Origin: Symsagittifera roscoffensis
Lineage: Eukaryota > Xenacoelomorpha > Acoela > Convolutidae
Assembly: GCF_963678635.1 (NCBI RefSeq)
Contig: NC_087066.1
Span: forward strand, 3,148,485 to 3,212,484
Length of the DNA stretch: 64,000 nucleotides
Reading direction: 5' to 3'
Below, in pieces: positions 10,915 through 22,336 of this stretch. A program made the position numbers and the translations under genes. Position 1 is the first letter of the stretch; each line of letters starts with the position of its first letter. The notes under the pieces are model-generated. The model searched no databases, had not been told where the DNA came from, and worked only from the letters and a program-made list of their open reading frames with translations.

Positions 10915-12104
10915 GTAAGACAACAAATCGATTGAAAAAAAAAACATTTTCTCTCAAGCAAGAAACTTCGGTTTGTGAGAGGTTGTTCATGTAAACTGGT
11001 ATTATACGCTGCTTGCTTTGAAAGATCACAATTTGAATTTTCAGTCGATGGGTGTTTTTAGTTAAGGTGTTGATTCAGCGTTAAAATTTTTCTCTTCCGG
11101 CGCTAAATAAATGATAAACTATTATTTAATCAACACTGAAAAAAATTTAAATTCGTTTTTGATGGCAATTTTAAAAATCAGCGATAATCTTTGTAATTAT
11201 GCGGAACTATCCATTAAAAACTTAGTTTTTCAAAAATATACGTAAGTTTTGGAGGTTTCCAAAAAACTATAAAGACCCTAATGTGCCAGAATGTTCTGCA
11301 CGCAGGCAGTTTATTTAAAAAAATCAGTCCCAAAGTTGCGTTCTGGGCCTTTTTGGAAAAGTTTTGACCAATGAATATTATTTTCTCGCGGGTGCTCCCC
11401 CTATCAAAATCCATAAACAGTAGAGACCAGGTTGACTTCAGAGTCAGTTTGCCAAACTTGAATGTCGCATGTACCTCCCAGTGAAGATGGCTCCGTCGTT
11501 TAAGACAAGATTTTTTAAATTTAAATTTCAAGTAGCATTTCAGATTTCAATCAGCATTTAAAAATTCAATTAGCATTTTAGGAATAGTTTAGCAGTTTTA
11601 AGTTCTAATTAACTGCAAAGCAGAAAAATTTCAAAGCTCACTTCAAAGTGCATTTCAAGTTCAATTGCTGTAAGGAAGGAAAACTACCATGAGGGGGGGG
11701 GGGGAGGGGGAGGGGTAGATTCGCGTGTTACCGAGCCGAATACCCGGATAGCTGACAAATGAACTCGTTCCCAAAGAGCCGAAAAACGTTTTGTTCTCGG
11801 ATAGCCGGAAACTGTATAGCGTTATCAAAGTAGTCGCACTTTTATAACTACCTAATTCCATGAAAGCAAAGCTATTACAAGAGAAACGTTTCTAGTGTAT
11901 TGGATTCCCGGGCCGAGGTCCGCGACTCATGTTTTTTTAAACTTACTTTGAAAGAAAATAGTGTCATTTTAATCGTTTAGTCATAAGTAAGGCCCATGTG
12001 AACAGTCTTCCTTCGAAAAAGACCAAGTGAACAATCTCCCCCTAAAACAAAATGGCAAATTGAAATTGTTGTGATATGTTTTTAAGATTATATCATTATG
12101 AAGA
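10915..12104. other. Intron A-B1, 5' part: poly-G tract and TIR-element fragment
   Basis: There is no coding signal. A run of 12 G followed by GA-interrupted G blocks lies at 11693-11715. A fragment at about 11991-12057 (GGCCCATGTGAAC ... CCAAGTGAACAATCTCCCCC) is the reverse complement of one end of the palindromic element at 50155-50371. The sequence then passes into the 5' LTR remnant of the old Ty3 element. Confidence 0.45.
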
Positions 12105-12209
12105 TCGATCACTGCCAGTTGGTGTTAGACTAAAACGCTTTAATTCACATATCATTTTCTTCTTTTATTTTCTCAAGTAATTGTACATTTACTGTACATA
12201 ACTACCTAG
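12105..12209 (+). repeat. 5' LTR remnant of the decayed Ty3 element
   Basis: The core GATCACTGCCAGTTGGTGTT at 12107 and the downstream TTGTACATTT...CTGTACATA correspond to 18753 onward, with substitutions and small gaps. The true left end is not visible, and a TIR-element fragment lies just upstream. A TTGCGCAATC at about 12228 is a plausible remnant of the TGGCGCA primer-binding site seen in the 60-kb element. Confidence 0.55.
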
Positions 12210-12254
12210 ATTGTTAGAATACTTTATTGCGCAATCAAATGAATCGAACGTGCG

Positions 12255-12960
12255 TGGAATCCCCTCATTCTGGCCGAACCATACTTCGGAGCCACCACAT
12301 TCCTGGACCCAGTGGAGCGACCATTTCAAATTGGCGATAGTTGCGAAAAAAACTGGACATAGGTAGTCTTAGGAGGTACCAGAAACGCAAATTCCAATTC
12401 TGGAGCAACCCACAGAAAGCGAGTTGGACACATAGAGAGCCAGTAGAGAAGCGAGGAACAAGAACGCTATGAAAGTAAACGAAGCCGCCGACAAAAGAGC
12501 GGATAAACGAATAAAAAATTCAATGGGATAAGACGGGCAAAGTAGACAAGAAGTTTCGCTCGATTTTGTTTCAAGCACTCGGCAGCAAAGGAAAAAAGTT
12601 CTTTGCCCAAAAAACCCACGGGTAAAAATTTCAGCTATTTCATTTACGGAATTCTGGACCCTAATAGACATCGCCTTTAATAAACATCGCCTAATAAAAA
12701 TTTCGAAGGGTAAAAATAGTTAAACCGTAAGCAAAAGGATCGGGAATCATTCAAACATTTTTGAGGCGCTCTGAGAGACTTGGCGAGCACATGCATCATA
12801 AGGGAGACGGATGAAGCTGAATGGAAGTCTGAACGTTACGAAAGGACATCTGAACTTATGCCCAGCGAAAGACATCACGTGTAAAAACTGTTACTACAAA
12901 AGACATTTTGCGAAACTTTGTAAATCCTGCAACAACGACCTTCTGTAAATATTATAAACG
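12255..12960 (+). pseudogene. gag remnant (Ty3) with zinc knuckle
   Basis: The opening (about 12260-12340) contains FWPNHTSEPPHSWTQW, which aligns with FWETRTPEPPVYWEEW of the young element at 60 kb. The middle is scrambled by stops. At 12859-12924 the knuckle is recognisable as CPAKDITCKNC followed by HFAKLC, a CX2C...H...C arrangement that binds nucleic acid in retroelement nucleocapsids. No single open frame spans it. Confidence 0.6.
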
Positions 12961-12998
12961 ATAATCATGTAAACACCGAGAATTGTACATACTTCCCG

Positions 12999-13528
12999 AT
13001 GAAATGTTCCTGGAGCGAAAATCAAAAAACGTTTGGAGTGATAAAGGCCTGGAATGAAAACGGAGAGAGCGACGATGAAGATTTTTTGGTGTTGAGTGTT
13101 AGAACAGTTTTTGACAAAAACGGACTCGAGAGCAAGGAAATTTTAAACATAGGAATGGGATGGGAAATGATCGTGAACATGAACATTTCCGTAGATTCGG
13201 TGCGCCCAGTTAAATTTATAAAAGAAAATGTGTTTCACGAAATCAAATTAAGATATCTTATACTAAAAAAAACTACCCATTGGAGAAAAAGATTAGGGAT
13301 CTGTATTGTGGCTTCACTGTCGACACGATCAACATCCTGGGAAAGATTATCGTCAGGAGTCAATCAAACGGGTGGATTAGTGAAGAAACGCCGTTCTTCA
13401 TCACAGACGGACACGAACGCAACATGCTGGGGAACGATCACCTACAAAACTTAGGTATTGAAGTGAAGCAGAAGAAACACCTCCAAGCAGTTTGTTCAGT
13501 CAGCCAACCACCAATCGAGAGTAAGTGA
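12999..13528 (+). pseudogene. Protease and Gag-Pol linker remnant (Ty3)
   Basis: A 151-codon frame from 12999 and an overlapping frame from 13280 cover this segment. HERNMLGNDHLQNLGIEV near 13410-13470 matches the strand after the flap of Ty3-type aspartic proteases (ILGxDxLxxLG). The DSG/DTG active site is not visible, so the protease is inactive. Two frames are needed to read the segment, implying at least one frameshift. Confidence 0.55.
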
Positions 13529-13699
13529 AAAAAAATCTTACTTAACGAGCGATCAAATTTTTGAAAAATTTTAAAAATTTATTCACACGGGTGGGAAAAA
13601 ATCCGAAGGATCGCAAAGTCACACACTTCCTTTTCCGTATAAATCTGTTCAGGCAAAAAGGAGACAAGTTAGCCTACAGTTACTCATAGGAGTAAATGA

Positions 13700-14400
13700 G
13701 GATTAAAGAAGAATGGAGACCAAAGGTCACAAAATAAAACTCGAAAAGTATGATGTTGATTTTTTTATGATCTCGATTGTTGTATCCAGGAAGAAGGACG
13801 GCTCGATTAAGATGGCATTAGTTTCCAAATTGCTGAATAATCAGATTTTAAAAATAAATACCAAATGCCCAAAATATATACGAATAATTAGGTAACGTGA
13901 CCATTCAACTCTCGTGAACCTCCACTGGGCAGCATTGTTTTAGCAATTTTGTTGTAAAAAACGCTTACAGCAAACTCAAATGCGGCAAAAAAACGAATAA
14001 GCAGTGTAAATTCAGTATTGTGGGTGGCGAAACAACGGGAACGTATCGATTTTTAACCGTTTTTTGGACTGGGCGATTGACCCAACGAATTTCAACGGGT
14101 CATGTACTCGTTTTAGAGAACATGCCATGCAGAAACTATTGTATAGACAACATCCTGGTGGCATCGAAGGGATCTATAGATGAACATAAAGCAATTGTAA
14201 ATAAAATTGTAAGAATTCTGGACAAGAACATTATGTCGATGAAATCGGGAAAATGCGAATTCTTTCTGTCAGAAACAGAATGGCTAGGTTTTAATTTATC
14301 GTTGGCCGACTCGGCAAAGCAGACGCTATCAAGAACCTCACAATACCCAAAAACATTTCAGAATTGCGATTCCTTTTTGGCTCTATAAACCAGTAGGTAA
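13700..14400 (+). pseudogene. Reverse transcriptase remnant (Ty3)
   Basis: Pieces of the palm and fingers are readable. VSRKKDGSIKMALVSKLLN at about 13780-13845 fits the fingers block (KKDGSxRxxxDxRxLN) with the catalytic-region Asp/Arg changed. CIDNILVASKGSIDEHK at about 14140-14190 fits the YxDD region with DD replaced by DN. CEFFLSETEWLGF at about 14255-14290 fits the thumb motif. The loss of the second catalytic Asp, plus stops between blocks, means the enzyme is dead. The 14020-14388 frame holds the second half. Confidence 0.7.
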
Positions 14401-14479
14401 AATTCGTCCCCTTATAAACAAAAAAATTGGCCTATAACTAGAATATTAACCAATTATAGTTTTTGAAAAGTTGAAATCA

Positions 14480-14905
14480 GAAATTGTAAATATTACAGAA
14501 ATCAGCCACTTCGACATAAAAAAAACAAGATTAAAAACGACGATTCTCATACTGGTCTATGCGAAACTTTAGAATTTCAACGGGAACAATGGAAAACGAT
14601 CGCATTTGCCACAAGATTTCTAAATAATCATGAAATGAAATATTCCACCAACAAACGTGAACTGGTTGGAGTGGTATGGTCCTCAGAACAGTTTGAAAAG
14701 TATCTTTTCGGAGCAGAATTCGAAATCGTAACAGACGATTAAGCTCTTTTTTCGGCCCTCTGAGCAATTCGGTAATAAAACTATGCATGGCAGACTAACC
14801 CGCTGGGTAAATAGACTGTTACCTTTTGACTTGAAAATTTTTCATATACCAGGCAAGGACATGAGTATTACCGCTCTTTTAATTAGATTACTTTCCGCAA
14901 AACCC
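14480..14905 (+). pseudogene. RNase H remnant (Ty3)
   Basis: Readable pieces include HFDIK near 14510 and YSTNKRELVGVVWSSEQFEK at 14641-14700, the block with the second acidic catalytic residue. They are followed by degraded versions of the SDxKAL and RWxxxLxxFDF tether blocks. Several stops interrupt it. The order after reverse transcriptase is normal for Ty3/gypsy. Confidence 0.65.
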
Positions 14906-15169
14906 TCTCACCTTCTTATTAAGACGATGAATTTGTAGTCGCTTCAATTGAAAAGATTTGGAATTTTTTATGTAACAGGGATTGTTTTAACCGTGTAAAA
15001 ATAAAGTTTGTAGATAGACCGTCGGTCGCTGTAAACACAAACACATTAGTTAATAGTATTATTTCGGCTCGAGTTGAAATTTCAAGCAATCTGATTGTTC
15101 AAGATTCTTATAGTAGCTCTTTAGCAACTTTTAATCTTAAAAATATTGCCGCTATCATCTATTGTGTTG

Positions 15170-15990
15170 CTCACTCAACAGAAGTTTACGATAATTCACA
15201 TATCAGAGCAGAGGGGAACAACCATTAGGGGAACATTTAGCTCAATGTTACCCAACACATCCAGGGCAGTTTCGGATGAAGTTATTAGCTGAATATATCT
15301 GGTGGCTCCATATCTACCGAGAGATATACCATCATGTGAAGTCACGTATTCAATGCCTGAAAAGCGGTAAGAACCTCAAAGGTTTACTCGGTACGGAACA
15401 TACCCCAAAACTTCCCCATGATATCGTCCGCGAGCGAAAAAATAAACTTGGACTTCGCAGGACCATTTAAGGCCTTTTGGGGAACATAGAAATATAGTTT
15501 TCTATTCTTTGATAGTTTCTCAAAATTTCCTTCGGCGAAGGTCGTCAGCAATGCCGCATCAAATTCTGTTATTTTCCGTTTAAACAAAATTTGACATTTT
15601 CAGATTAGAGGAAGATAAAAGTTGACTATGGTTCGTGGTTTTTATCCCACGATTTTAAATCATTCTGTGTAAAATTCATTATCGAAATCTTTTACCATAG
15701 AATTGGTGATCATGATCCAATGGGCTTGCGGAAAAAATTTTATGTACAAGAAAATGTAAATTATTAGCCATGCCATTCGAATTACTAAAACCTTCTTTAA
15801 ATTCTTCGATCGAAAAAACTAATTGGAACCTCAAAATTATAAAACAGTTGTCAATCGGTTGTACTCTCTTCGAGAAACATTTTAATAGAACGGCTAACAC
15901 CAGATGGAAAAATGTGAATTCGTTTAATAACCGTTTAGATAAAGGAAAGTCTGTACTATCTGACAATCGGGCTAGAAACTGAGAACTGCA
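15170..15990 (+). pseudogene. Integrase remnant (Ty3): zinc-binding and catalytic domains
   Basis: HPGQFRMKLLAEYIWW at about 15258-15305 and CLKSGKN near 15356 mark the HHCC zinc-binding domain, with the second Cys region altered. DFAGPFK at about 15450 marks the first catalytic Asp block, and DYGSWF near 15623 the second. GDHDPMGLRKK near 15707 stands where the catalytic Glu block (NGLxER) belongs, and the Glu is lost. MPFELLKPSL and GCTLFEKHFNRTANTRW follow from 15770. Frames change several times, so it is inactive. Confidence 0.7.
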
Positions 15991-16997
15991 TGACAGGGCG
16001 GAAGACGACTAACTGGACGCCGACATGAAGACTCAAACTAAATCAGAGGATAACCTGCAGCTAGCTCTCACACAATCAAGGGCCCCTGTGACAGAAACAT
16101 ACAACCCGGGCGGGCAAATTCAGCAGATCTATAAAAAACTAGCCTCATGAGGTAAAAATTATAAAAGTGCGGCCAACAGAAAAAACGTAGAACGCTATTT
16201 CAACCTGGTGAAGGATAACGTCATTGATTCTTTTGATCTCACAATAACGCTTGGAAACGGTCAATTTTACGCAAACCGGACTTAGCCTTCAAAGGAAAAC
16301 TGCTTACCAGTCCCAAGAACATTGTCGTCAACCATACACCCATTGGGCATAACTTAACCTTATCTTTGGGTATAGCAGAAAAAAGCAAATTATTGCCACC
16401 GAAGAAGACCAATGGGAGCGACCAAACCCATCTAAGGCAGGACACTACAAGGGTAGACAATCATACAAGGATTTCTGGGCTACCGACAGATCCAACAGCT
16501 GCACTCGACTCAACGGCGAAATACCCCAGGTTCCTTGTCAACTGTAAAACTAAACTCCTGGGATGGACTGACAGAGGACTACTTCGACAATATGTCAAAT
16601 AATAACTTACCGTTTAGTCAGCAAGCCGAGTCGGGATCTAACCATGAGATAAGCATTACAGGTGACGACCATACACACACAACGACCTCTCACTCTCCTG
16701 GACCCACAGAACATCCGGTAGACAGGGACGTTCCCGAATCGGTAACGAGAGAGGGCTCAGTAAAGAACCCGATTTTTAAAGACACTACTCCTGAAAAACC
16801 CTCCCTAGCGGCGTATCAACCAAGGCTGTCCAAACCTTCTAGAAAATTGCATCCCTCAAATTCTTCGGCGAACGAAGGTTTATTGATATTGTCCTCGAAA
16901 AAGAAGACCTGGTCAAAGAAGTTATCACGTTAGATGACGACCCACCTTCTTCTCCGAGTGAAAACTTCCCTGTGAACTCATTTCTGGATTTCTTAAC
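15651..16997 (+). repeat. Tandem duplication of the integrase-to-3' region, copy 1
   Basis: This block recurs at an offset of about 1347 bp (GATTTTAAAT at 15651 and 16998). It holds the end of the integrase core and a downstream segment. About 300 bp at roughly 16513-16812 are present only in this copy. The duplication joins at TTCTTAACGATTTT, and the same junction-like sequence reappears at about 18032, which supports a head-to-tail event. Confidence 0.7.
16535..16933 (+). pseudogene. Post-integrase Pol or third-gene fragment, unidentified
   Basis: A 132-codon open frame, hydrophilic and rich in Ser, Pro, Thr and His, with no recognised domain. It lies downstream of the integrase core in copy 1 of the duplication, and its first part is missing in copy 2. 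It may be the disordered C-terminal tail of Pol. Its openness in an otherwise broken element is probably chance. Confidence 0.3.
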
Positions 16998-18045
16998 GAT
17001 TTTAAATCCTTCTGTAAAAAATTCAACAGCGAAATACTTTACCGTACAGTTGGTGATCATAGATCTAATGTGTTTGTGGAAAGAATTGTTTATACTCTAA
17101 AATCTAAATTATAAGCCATGCCATTCGAATTACCAAAACCTTCTTTAGTTTGTTCGATCGAAAATTTTTTTTGGAATCTCAGAATTACAGAACAATTGTC
17201 AATCGGTTGTACTCTCTTCGAGAAACATTTTAATAGAACGGCTAACACCAGATGGAAAAATCTGAAATCGTCTGATAACCGTTTAGATAAAGGAAAATCT
17301 ATACTATCTGACCATCGGGCTAGAAACTGAGAATTGCATGACGGGGTGGAAGACGGCTATCTGGACGCCTACATGGAGACTCAAGCCGATTCAGAGGATA
17401 ACCTGCCGCTAGCTCTCACACAATCAAGAGCCCCTGTGACAGAAACACACAACCCGGGCAAAGTCAACAGACCAACAAAAATACTAGCCTCAGAAGGTAA
17501 AAATTAAAGAAGGGCGGCCGACAAAAAACGTGGAACGCTATTTCAACCTGGTGAAGTATAATGTCATTGATTCTTATGATCACACAAGAACGCTTGACAA
17601 CGGTCAATTTTACGCAAATGGCACTTGGCCTCCAAAGGAAAAATGCTTCCCGGTCCCAAGAAAATTGTCGTGAACCATACTTTTATTGGGCATAACCTAA
17701 CCTTATCTTCGTGTTTAGCAGAAAAGAGGAAATTATCGCCACCGAAGAAGACCATTGGGAGAGCAAACCCATCTAAGGCAGGACACTACAAGAGTGGACA
17801 ATCATTCTAGGATTTCTGGGCTACCGACAGATCCAACAGCTGCACTCGACTCAAGACGAAGATTATCAACCAAGGCTGTTCAAACCTTCCAGAAAATTGC
17901 ATCTCTCAAATTCTTCGGCGAACGAAGATTTATTGATAATGTCCTCGAAAAAGAAGACCCGGTCACAGAAGTTATCACGTAAGATGACGACCCACCTACT
18001 TCTCCAAGGGCCAACTTTTTGATAACTCACATTTGGGTTTCTTAA
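16998..18045 (+). repeat. Tandem duplication of the integrase-to-3' region, copy 2
   Basis: The second copy again carries the integrase C-terminal part, with MPFELPKPSL from 17118 and GCTLFEKHFNRTANTRW. Copies diverge by substitutions and by a 300-bp deletion in this one. The two copies carry different lesions, so the duplication is itself old. Confidence 0.7.
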
Positions 18046-18750
18046 CGGCACGTGATGAGATACCTTCTAAAACCACCCTGGTTGCCGAAACTACACTATC
18101 TTGGTTCTCACAAAAGTCCGTCCCATTGGTTCGAGCCAGCCATACCCATTCCAGACTATTTTGGAATTTTCATCATTCGGATGCACTCCCTCACCCTGAT
18201 TTACAGCAGATGTCACAAATGAGGATATGAACGAAACAAGCGAGTTATCCTCTACCATTGACTCAGATCTTCAACATAGACTAGACGATTTGATTCATAT
18301 TTCAATCAAAACTTTCAGGATTTTTCAATTTTTTTTAAGTTCTATCGCTTTTTATAATAACTCATTTTAGCTGAACTTCATTATTAGTGTAAATAGCTCT
18401 GTACATGTTAAATGTATATCTTGTAGTTTAGAGTTGTTTTTGTTTATCTTACACATTTAACCATTTGACACACTATGTAATATCTGTATGTTCTTCCTTG
18501 TACATTTAATTTTTCCAAAATTTCAGTTGTTGATTCCATTTGCTTGCTCTTTTGTTACTTGTTTATGATGCAGTTTGTAAATTATGTTCCTACTTTGAAG
18601 GGCAAATGGGTGCATATACAATTGATTTTAGTAATATTAGGTTTTTAAACTTTTCTGGTGGGAAATGTTTTTATTTGTCTTTGATTATAACCTCATGACC
18701 TTCGGTATTGATTAGAAACCAGTCAACATTTTGCTTGAATCGACCATCGG

Positions 18751-18860
18751 TGGATCACTGCTAGTTGGTGTTAGTTTTAGAGTAGAACGTTTTAATTCAC
18801 ACATCATTTTACTTCTTTTATTCTTTTAAGTGATTGTACTGAACTGTACATACCTAAAGC
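18751..18860 (+). repeat. 3' LTR remnant of the decayed Ty3 element, at the head of tandem unit 1
   Basis: It aligns with 12105-12209 (GGATCACTGCTAGTTGGTGT, then ACTGTACATACCTA). The same fragment reappears at about 26457-26574 and 32750-32862, because it lies inside the tandemly duplicated unit that begins at 18586. This places the Ty3 insertion before the exon-unit duplication. Confidence 0.65.
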
Positions 18861-19029
18861 TTGCATGTACTTAAGAGGAGATTTTTGTATGTTTGTTCAA
18901 AATAAGGCCCAACTTTGTCCCAAGTATGCTATTTTAGTCATACCTTGTTTTTAATCTTATCACTGAACAAATAAAAGTTTTTTTGTCTATTGGGGAATAT
19001 GGCTCTGGGGGTACGCACCTTTGGGGTAC

Positions 19030-19140
19030 GCTCATGAAGGAGGGACCAAATGATAAAAAGATTTTACCCAATCAAAATAGTTTAAAACTTAAAATAAATT
19101 TCCAACATTAAGTCCCTTCTTCACGAGGGACACCACCCTA
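19030..19140. mobile_element. Small MITE upstream of exon B1
   Basis: CTCATGAAGGAGGGACCAAA and a reverse-complement-like GTCCCTTCTTCACGAG bracket about 110 bp with an inner CCAATCA box. The ends resemble the larger 7701-8116 element. Copies lie at the same place in U2 (about 26740-26850) and U3 (about 33040-33150) as a result of the unit duplication, not of separate insertions. Confidence 0.5.
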
Positions 19141-19430
19141 CAGTTTCTAATAACGAATATACAAATGGCGCAAATGGAATGAAAATTTTTTTATATCGAC
19201 CCACTTTTTTCCAACTGGGTAAGTTTAACAAAAAAATGTTTAAGAGTATTGAGCGTAGAGAGTACTGTTGTATAGGTCTCGCTGGTTTTTTTGTGTACAA
19301 AATAACAACAGCACTTTCCAGGAAACATTTAAAAAGTACCCGGATTGATCTGTCGGCAACCAGCAGCGCAGAGGTGTCTAATCTGAGTACCAAATTGCAT
19401 TAGTTTATAGTCTTAAAACTTCATTTGCAG

Positions 19431-19557
19431 ATCTACTGGAGCAATGTTCAATGGGACCTACTTTGAATTTGTCGGCGAAATACAGAAGCTGATTTTGTTT
19501 ACAATTGCAAGAGTGAATGTCAAAGGTCGAGAGGACCAAGTACTTTATCTCGACACG
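19431..19557 (+). CDS. PLAT gene exon B1: central part of PLAT domain 1
   Basis: It follows the acceptor CATTTGCAG and precedes the donor GTATGT. Its 127 bases supply one base to the Arg codon begun in exon A and then 42 codons, ending at Asp-Thr in phase 0. VGEIQKLILFTIARV and the closing QVLYLDT match the late strands of PLAT domains (GExxKIxI, then WyLDxV). It is intact. A phase change (2 in, 0 out) means inclusion of two B exons, or none, would shift the frame. It is the first of three copies, about 7.7 and 6.3 kb apart. Confidence 0.75.
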
Positions 19558-20666
19558 GTATGTTTAAAACAGTGGCATTTACCATTAATTGCTCTAGCTT
19601 TCCTGAATGTTTAACTGAAACTGTTGTTAGAAGACAGGCTAAATAAAATATTTTTATGAACATAACGGATATCTACTTCACCATCAAAATAACCAGATTC
19701 TAACAATTTTATTTAGAAGCATTATTATCGAAAAAACACTCTGTCTATTAAAAAAGTTTGTTGGGTGATGTTTTGTTTTTTTTCCAGGAAAAAATCTCAA
19801 AAAGCTCTAATAACAGATGTGCATTCATTCATATTAAAGCTTTCATGAATGCACTCAGGTATATATGCATTTTTTGAGTTCAATTGAAATTCATCTGCCG
19901 AAACTTAGCTGAATGATTAGTAGGGCCATATATTTTTTCTATCAAATTCAAAATTTGAAGTTTTCTCAAACCTGTCTTTTTTTTCTGTTTCCCTGCGTTC
20001 CTTACTCTTTTACAACTATCAATTGGCTATACTAAACATTATGCAGAAATTTGTTTATTGGAAAAATAATACCCGTATCGAACAATAAACGTGATCGAGT
20101 TCTAGTTTTTTTAGATTACATAAAATATTCCAATATCCAGTTTGCTTAAAATGAGTTTAGCTTAACAACAAAATGTCAATCAAAAATGTTTGCGAATTTT
20201 TAAAAAGCTTCAAAACAATATAAATTTTACCTTGAAAATCGAAAATTGAAATTTTTTTCCGAAAAACGAGTCAGTTTTATTTCTGTTTCCTTGCGTTTAT
20301 TGACTCTTTTCCAACTTTCTGTAGGCTAGATTCTTTTTTTCAACGAATTGATTGGCAGTTGAATTGGTCGTGATGATTTGTGTTTGATTTCTTTTGAGTA
20401 AATAATTGCTTGTTCATCTAGTTTAGTCAATGGGGGTACTTGAAAAAAAACCAATACCAATCATAAACGTTTTTACATTTTTTCAAATCAAAGATCCTTA
20501 GCGTGCTTATGTTTTCAATGACTTTTGAAAGTTGAAAACATTTTTCCTCTGGCTCTTATTGTTTTTTTTTCTTTTTTCCAACCATCTGCTGGCTATACTT
20601 CAATGGGGTTGGTGATAAATTATACTTTGCTTATGCTTATTCCTACATATTTTTTTGAACATGTAG

Positions 20667-20828
20667 GTCAAATTAAGAATTGAGCATCAGCAGCGCGATA
20701 TCAGCAAAACTTGCCTCTCAATAGGAATCAAACACTTATTGAACGGGCATTTTAGAGACGTTTGCAAATCAAGTCGCTCAAAATCTGGAAACTTTTTCAT
20801 TATAAAAAAAGTACAATTCGTCGGGAAA
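20667..20828 (+). CDS. PLAT gene exon C1: end of PLAT domain 1 and linker (intact)
   Basis: The exon has 54 codons, phase 0 on both sides, acceptor ATGTAG and donor GTGAGT. The first residues VKLRIEHQQ complete the last PLAT strand begun by LYLDT in exon B. The rest (KTCLSIGIKHLL, then a basic SSRSKSGNFF) is a linker ending in GK before exon D. There is no stop in frame. It differs from C2 at a few residues only. A small hairpin-forming motif lies at 20578-20592, 75 nt upstream of the exon. Confidence 0.7.
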
Positions 20829-22174
20829 GTGAGTATATACTTTTAAAAAGGTGAATTAATTTTGATTTTGTTCTAAAATTTTATTCGCCTGCTTTCTTTT
20901 TAGAAATTTTTTAAAGTTTTTGTAACACCTTCAAAGTCTTGATTGAAATTCAATCAAAACTCAACGAGATGCAAATTTCTTGTATGCTAATGATTGATTG
21001 TGCGACCTTAACGCTTCCTATTTTTTGTTTTATTGCAAAAAAATAATAAATATTTAAAAAGAGTTCAAAAAGAAAAATAAGATGGTTTATATAGGTGGTG
21101 ATGATTTTTTCTTCATTTTTTCTGGAAAAGTATTTAAAAATGTTCAGGCTCAAGTTTCAATTTTGCGGTTTAATTTTTGTTTCCTTTCAAGTGCATTTAA
21201 TTTTCTTTGTTGAAAGAAAAGCAAACGTTAATTTCAAACATTAGAAGGTTAAAGATCACGAAAAACGGGGACGACTTCTAGTTTCGAAAAAGGAAAGGAA
21301 TTTTCGAAATATACTCATACATATATACTCAGGTATATATGCATTTTTGAGTTCACTTGAAATGCATCTGCCGAAATTTAGCTGAATGATTAGTAGGGCC
21401 ATATATTTTTTCGATCAAATTCAAAATTTAAAGTTTTCTCAATCCTGTCGTTTTTTTTTTCTGTTTCCCTGCGCTCATTACTTTTTTTCACCTGTCAATT
21501 GGCTATAATAAACATTATGCAGAAATTGGTTAATTGGAAAAATGTTCTCAGTCTCGAACATCAAAAATGAAAAGATCACAAATAAAGATGATCGATTTCT
21601 AGTTTTTTAAGATTAGATAAAATAGTCCACTATCCACTTTGCTTAAAATGAGTTCAGCTTAACCAAAACAAATCAATCAAAAATGTTTGCGAAGTTCAAA
21701 GAGCTTTAAAACAAAATAAATTTTACCGTGAAAATCGAAAATTGAAACTTTTTCCAAAAAAATTAGTCAGTTTTTTTTCTGTTTCTTTGTTGCGAACATT
21801 GACTCTTTTTCAACTTTCTGTTGGCTAGGTTCTTTTTTCAACGAAGTGATTGGCAGTTGAATTGGTCGTGATGATTTGTGTTTGATTTCTTTTGAGTAAA
21901 TAATTGCTTGTTCAACTAGTTTAGTCAATGGGGGTACTTGAAAAAAGTACCAATACCAATCATAAACGTTTTTACATTTTTTCAAATCAAAGATCCTTAA
22001 CGTACTTATGTTTTCAATGGTTTTGAAAGTTGAAAACATTTTTCTTTTGGCTCTTATTGTTTTTTTTTGTTTTTTTTTCTTTTTTCCAACCATCTGCTGG
22101 CTATACTTCAATGGGATTGGTTATAAATTATACTTTGCTTATGCTTATTCCTACTTATTTTTTTGAACATGTAG

Positions 22175-22336
22175 GTCAAATTAAGAATTGAGCATCAGCA
22201 GCGCGATATCAGCAAAACTTGCCTCTCAATTGGAATCAAACATTTATTGAACGGGCAATTTAGAGACGTTTGCAAATCGAGTCGCTCAAAATCTGGAAAC
22301 ATTTTCATTATAAAAAAAGTACAATTCGTCGGGAAA
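22175..22336 (+). CDS. PLAT gene exon C2 (intact)
   Basis: 162 bases with phase 0 borders, acceptor ATGTAG, donor GTGAGT and 54 open codons. It is nearly identical in protein to C1 (HFRD changes to QFRD, and NFF to NIF). Upstream is the same 1.5-1.6-kb intron module, including a hairpin motif at 22086-22100. As a symmetric exon it could be used instead of C1 or together with it. Confidence 0.7.

Larger units (their letters stand above)
12105..18860 (+). mobile_element. Decayed Ty3/gypsy retrotransposon inside PLAT intron A-B1
   Basis: In order on the plus strand: LTR remnant (12105-12209), primer-site remnant (about 12228-12240), gag with zinc knuckle, protease/linker, reverse transcriptase, RNase H, HHCC and catalytic core of integrase, a tandem duplication of the integrase-to-3' region, and a 3' LTR remnant (18751-18860). 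The two LTR remnants align over about 105 bp with clear divergence, and every coding segment carries stops and frameshifts, so the copy is old and dead. Gag and Pol pieces resemble those of the young element at 60 kb, for example CPAK before the knuckle, so they belong to related families. It sits in the sense direction in the host intron. Confidence 0.75.
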
